From positions 172,501 through 236,500 of the forward strand of contig JABMCL010003783.1 of the NCBI GenBank assembly GCA_018857735.1: a stretch of 64,000 bases of DNA. The letters are read 5' to 3'. The notes beneath the pieces were generated by a model. The model did not search any database. It worked only from the letters and a program-made list of their open reading frames with translations, and had not been told where the DNA came from. This stretch comes from Alviniconcha marisindica. Taxonomy: Eukaryota; Mollusca; Gastropoda; Provannidae. Shown one piece after another: positions 60,701 through 64,000 of this stretch; within the stretch, counting starts at the first letter, position 1; every line of letters starts with the position of its first letter. The position numbers and the translations under genes are program-made.

Positions 60701-61535
60701 TGTTAATGCTTTTGGAGACAAGACCCACTAATCAAATCTCAATAACACCAGAGACGCCACCCACCAACTGCACATCAGTACTGTCAGACTCAGAGACATA
60801 AGCCACCAATCACACATCCATACTGTCAGAGACACAACCTATCACACATCTATACTGTCAGAGACACAACCTATCAATCACACATCTATACTGTCAGACA
60901 CAACCTATCAATCACACATCCACACTGTCAGAGACACAACCTATCAATCACACATCCATACCATCACACACACAACCAATCACTGAATCAGTACTGTCCG
61001 AGACATAACACATCAACACACATGCATGACCCCACCAATCACACATCAATACCGTCAGGGACATGACCCATCATCAATATTGTCAGACCATCCCTCCACC
61101 ATTTACACATCACTACCATCAGAGACAAAACCCACCATACTTATCGAAACTGTCAGAGACATGACAAACCAATTACACATCAAAACTGTCACTGACAGGG
61201 ACCCAACAATCACATATCAGACACATCCCACCAATCACACAACACTACTGTCACAGACGCATTCCACTGGTCACACATCCAAACTTTTATATCAGTTGAG
61301 GTAAGTTGTCAGAGACGTGCCCACCAATCACAGATAAATACCAGTGGAGGTAAGTCATCATTATAGGTTATCTGAAGTGATGCTAGCAACAGTTTGAACG
61401 TGAAAAGAAAAGCAGGTATCTTTTTGAAATAACTCCCCCATAATAACAACCATCTGTCATACCCACAGTGGGAGAGACCTGCCTAACCCCCCACCCCCCT
61501 CCTCACCTTCTCGATTGGTTAATAAAACATCATTT
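54687..61535 (-). CDS. Third gene, 3' part, unrecognised protein (partial)
   Basis: Two convincing exons, 55285-55164 and 54750-54687, join in frame: TGGILCHGQCGRVFFTGIPK, WRLMEKFDRKNYYYSVRGVA and then R-AVNLIVKEEILDVGGRGSHS and TAG. Two smaller candidates upstream, 61535-61507 (NDVLLTNRE) and 60286-60246 (GQRGSNAREKTAHP), also fit in phase with each other and end in phase 0, as the 55285 exon needs. The composition is that of a folded, conserved protein, but I cannot name the family. The 5' end lies outside the window or in exons I did not find. Confidence 0.5.
55164..55285 (-). CDS. Third gene, penultimate exon
   Basis: 122 bases after agaagaaccccag: TGGILCHGQCGRVFFTGIPK then WRLMEKFDRKNYYYSVRGVA plus AG. 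The donor is CAAG|gtattt. The other two frames contain stops. The aromatic- and charge-rich sequence looks like real coding sequence. Confidence 0.65.
55286..55890. other. Intron of the third gene, no feature seen
   Basis: Unique AT-rich sequence. The open frame at 55470-55739 on the + strand has no supporting context. Confidence 0.4.
55895..56306. mobile_element. Mutator-like MITE with 9-bp TSD, copy 3
   Basis: 412 bp bounded by ctcccagcc at 55886-55894 and 56307-56315. It starts caaactccaagcactggttt and ends ttcggagtgtg. Compared with copies 1 and 2 it has an internal deletion and rearrangement near 56040-56150. Confidence 0.8.
56325..56655 (+). repeat. Short-unit minisatellite, ctagcacaaagcaccagta
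   Basis: About 18 copies of a 17-20 base unit (gcacaaagcactagtacta), with some shorter ones. Confidence 0.9.
56854..57060 (-). mobile_element. TTAA-flanked MITE (piggyBac-like), copy 2
   Basis: Starts TTAACCCCTTCACTGCTG and ends ATGGCAGTGAAGGGGTTAA, giving inverted repeats of about 16 bp bounded by TTAA. Its reverse complement matches the element at 5574-5800 along most of its length. Confidence 0.75.
57425..58250 (-). repeat. 32-bp and 95-bp tandem arrays
   Basis: 57425-57515 has three or four copies of gtgaatgatctctgtttgat then ctgaccaataa. 57600-58250 has seven copies of a 95-base unit (agtactgtaagacgtgggga, ttggcagactgagaatggta, gtgtgggcaaactgtgggtg). On the - strand each 95-base unit contains acgtcttacagtactacaat, a possible acceptor. 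Confidence 0.85.
58300..58690. other. Intron of the third gene, no feature seen
   Basis: Unique AT-rich sequence with no exon or transposon ends. Confidence 0.35.
58700..60240 (-). repeat. 33-bp minisatellite with donor-like motif
   Basis: About 40 copies of a unit, + strand cttaccctgcaggccagcaa then tactcaggagtgca. On the - strand it reads gtgcactcctgagtattgct then ggcctgcagggtaagt, which resembles the donor region of the exon at 60246-60286 (cacatcctgtgagtattgct). Units at 58860-59390 are most alike. The gap 59765-59960 is unique. Confidence 0.85.
60246..60286 (-). CDS. Third gene, candidate 41-nt exon
   Basis: The acceptor ggtcgtgtctcag and donor CCT|gtgagtatt enclose 41 bases coding (G)QRGSNAREKTAHP. 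It is the only non-repetitive stretch between two minisatellites whose units resemble its donor (58700-60240) and acceptor (60300-61290) contexts. Confidence 0.4.
60300..61290 (-). repeat. 35-bp minisatellite with acceptor-like motif
   Basis: About 27 variable copies of caccaatcacacatcaatac then tgtcagagacacgac. On the - strand it reads ggtcgtgtctctgacagtat, close to the acceptor ggtcgtgtctcag of the exon at 60246-60286. Confidence 0.8.
61507..61535 (-). CDS. Third gene, candidate 29-nt exon
   Basis: The acceptor gatacgtgtgacag and donor GAAG|gtgagg enclose 29 bases, open in one frame as NDVLLTNRE. The phase joins cleanly to the 41-nt exon. The array at 61560-62450 repeats its acceptor context. 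Very short, so weak on its own. Confidence 0.3.
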
Positions 61536-61559
61536 CTGTCACACGTATCAATCACACTG

Positions 61560-61625
61560 AAGAGACTGACTCACACCAGTTGTCACACACAGCACAATGC
61601 TGGGACTTACCCACATCACTTCTGT

Positions 61626-61701
<76 letters not shown>

Positions 61702-62460
61702 AAAGCAATAACTGATTCACATCATTTCTGTCATGTATCATGCAGCAACACCTGACCCACATCAATTCTGTCACACACATCAGACACAACTGACCCACAC
61801 CATCTGTCACACCACAGTGGTGATTGGCCCCCATCATTTCTGCCATATGTATCACACAAGGCCTGATGGACATCACTCTGCCAGTCTGCCACACATATCA
61901 CATAGACACAACTGACCCACATCACTGTCACACAGGACACCTGACCCACATCACTCAGTCTGCCACACATATCACACAGTCACAACTGACCCACATCGTT
62001 GTCACACACGGACACCTGACCCACATCACTCAGTCTGCCACACATATCACATAGACACAACTGACCCACATCACTGTCACACAGGGACACCTGACCCACA
62101 TCACTCCGTCTGCCACACATATCACACAGACACAACTGACCCACATCACTGTCACACAGGGACACCTGACCCACATCACTCAGTCTGCCACACATATCAC
62201 ACAGACACAACTGACCCACATTGTTGTCACACACGGACACCTGACCCACATCACTCAATCTGCCACACATATCACACAGACACAACTGACCCACATTGTT
62301 GTCACACACAGACACCTGACCCACATCACTCAGTCTGCCACACATATCACATAGACACAACTGACCCACATCGCTGTCACACAGCAACACCTGACCCACA
62401 TCACTCTGCCACACAGACACAACTGACCCATATCACTGTCACACAGTAATGTCTGACATA
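61560..62460 (-). repeat. Minisatellite with acceptor-like motif and (TA)n
   Basis: About 20 units of about 40 bases, paired into 80-base blocks (cacatatcacacagacacaa, ctgacccacatcactgtcac). (TA)n interrupts at 61629-61698. On the - strand, atgtgtgacagaagtgatgt resembles the acceptor and start of the candidate exon at 61507-61535. Confidence 0.85.
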
Positions 62461-64000
62461 CATCATGCCAAGGGTGATGCACAAACCTAAGCTTTGGCCA
62501 CTTTTAAGGTCAGATCACTGGCCCAAGCACTAACCTACTTCAAAGCTCAATCTCAAACCAGTTTCAAACTAGAAGACCAAAATCTGTAACTAGTTTTATT
62601 CTTTTAAACTCAAAAGCACCCTCCATAACCATTTTTAAATTCAAAGCCAAGCCATAACCAGTTATACACAGAGCCAAAGTACAGCCCATGACCTGTTTTA
62701 AACTAAACGGCAAATCCCTGACCAATTTTAAACCAAAACCCAGTCCCTTAAGTAACCAGACATAAACTCAAAACTGCCTGCCTATTCAGCGTTATAACTT
62801 TCTAAACTCAAAGATCAGGGCCAAACCAGCTTTACATTCAAAGCTCAACAACAGATTACGTAAAATTAAATGCTGAGCCTTTTTACTCATGAAGTCAGAA
62901 AAGTCTGCACCAGGTCCTTATGACTTGTGACTGCTGAGATGGACCAACCAATGACCATTCCAAAAAAACAAAAACAAATTAATTGCGAGAGAGAGAGAAG
63001 AAAAAGAAGAAGATATATCAGCAGATATTGGCATGATTTGTATGCATGCAATAGCAAAATAAATGATGACACAGCATCCCTTCACATATAAATATGCGTA
63101 CTGTTGCAGTAGCAAGCCGGTTTGTTGCAAACAGGATTTGATATTGGTATATGTATACATACAAACAGGATTTGACATTGGTACATACAATCTCAAGGCT
63201 CTAACCTAAGGTGCCTGTCAATTTTATTGTGCAGGTTGGGTTAACATCAATTAAAAAAATTATTTTATGATTTTCAATCTCAGGCACACCCCAGTTAAAA
63301 ATTCAAATTGTTATTAGGCTGTGTTTTTACTTAGACACTGCGGGGAACAGCTAAAAATCAACCCAAAACTTCATTCCTCTTAACTGACCTGGCAGAGTTC
63401 AGAATGCCTGCCAGTTCAGTTAAATTTTTAAGCAGCTTGCTTCCCAACTGAAGTGGCAAAGTTCAGAATGCTTGCCACTTCAGTCAAGTTCTGAAGCAGT
63501 TTACTTCCCACCTAAACTAACAAAGTTCAGAATCATTTGAATGCTCACCACTTCAGAACTTCTCAGGCAGTTGACTTCCAAAGTTATATCTATTTAAATT
63601 TTAATGATCAGCACAAATACGTAACTCTTCAACACATGATTTCCTTGGCTTGCTGATCATATTGCTGGCTGGGCTGGTCCCTCCCCCCCCCCCCTCCCAA
63701 CCCCCGAACAAAAAAGAAGGCAGGATTGGTGACTAAAAAATGCAATTGTAGTTCACATCCACCATCTTCACATAACAGGAAATGGAAATAATAATAATTG
63801 GGTGGAATGTTCATGGCTGATTCTAATGATGCTGTCTGCAAAATATTTTGATGTCACAGTTTGTAGAAGGAGCTGGTCACACAACAACCATGCCCAGATT
63901 CATTCTCCAAACAGAAGGGGGATGCACATGATTATATGCACGCACCCTTGTTTTCTGAATGCTAACAGTTAACGTGTACAGACCACCAGCACTCAGGACT
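62461..64000. other. Window end, no supported exon
   Basis: 62500-62870 has loose repeats of the type aactcaaagccaaaccag; 63370-63590 has three or four copies of a 60-base phrase (aagttcagaatgcttgccac, cttcagtcaagttctgaagc). Poly(C) at about 63682-63694. A possible acceptor (aaatattttgcag, - strand, about 63842) exists but no convincing exon follows. Confidence 0.4.

Overview
This is a piece of an animal nuclear genome. It has spliced genes with GT-AG introns and is saturated with microsatellites, long poly(G)/poly(C) tracts, minisatellites and small transposons. The protein families, CR1/jockey-like LINE remains, tRNA-headed SINEs and MITEs point to an invertebrate, and I infer a mollusc (probably a gastropod), but no sequence here proves the phylum. 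There are no bacterial operons, CRISPR arrays or rRNA genes.

Layout. (1) On the + strand, 1952-16029 holds a seven-exon gene for a 254-residue type II membrane protein with a BRICHOS-type lumenal domain (ITM2/BRI-like). All exon phases agree, and a long repeat-rich 3' UTR may run to about 18.1 kb. (2) 18.5-24.4 kb is repeats only. (3) On the - strand, 38522-24416 holds a nine-exon gene for a DUF21/CBS-pair protein of the CNNM/MAM3 family (metal-ion homeostasis), about 490 residues. It is intact apart from one extra base in exon 2. Its first intron carries a 5'-truncated CR1/jockey-like LINE (+ strand) and a MITE. (4) On the + strand, 43198-44226 is an uninterrupted 342-codon frame made almost entirely of about 21 divergent 15-16-residue repeats; I do not recognise it. 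(5) 44.2-54 kb is dispersed repeats, a SINE with a clean target-site duplication and several minisatellites. (6) On the - strand, 61535-54687 holds parts of a third gene: two convincing 3' exons that join in frame to a stop, plus two smaller candidate exons. The family is not recognised.

The most unusual observation is that many of the minisatellites are not random intronic repeats. Their unit contains the exon/intron boundary of the exon they touch: a few to about 57 bases of coding sequence, the GT donor or AG acceptor, and adjoining intron. I can see this at about eleven exon edges in all three spliced genes, including both sides of one CNNM exon and both sides of one small exon. The result is long runs of decoy splice sites next to real exons. 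Copies far from the exon are often more diverged and interrupted by transposons, as if the arrays grew from the exon edge outward.

Three MITE families are resolved: a Mutator-like one with 9-bp target-site duplications (three copies, one only 18 bp from a splice acceptor), a TTAA-flanked piggyBac-like one (two copies), and a palindromic one full of TTTGTCGCGACAAA-type motifs.
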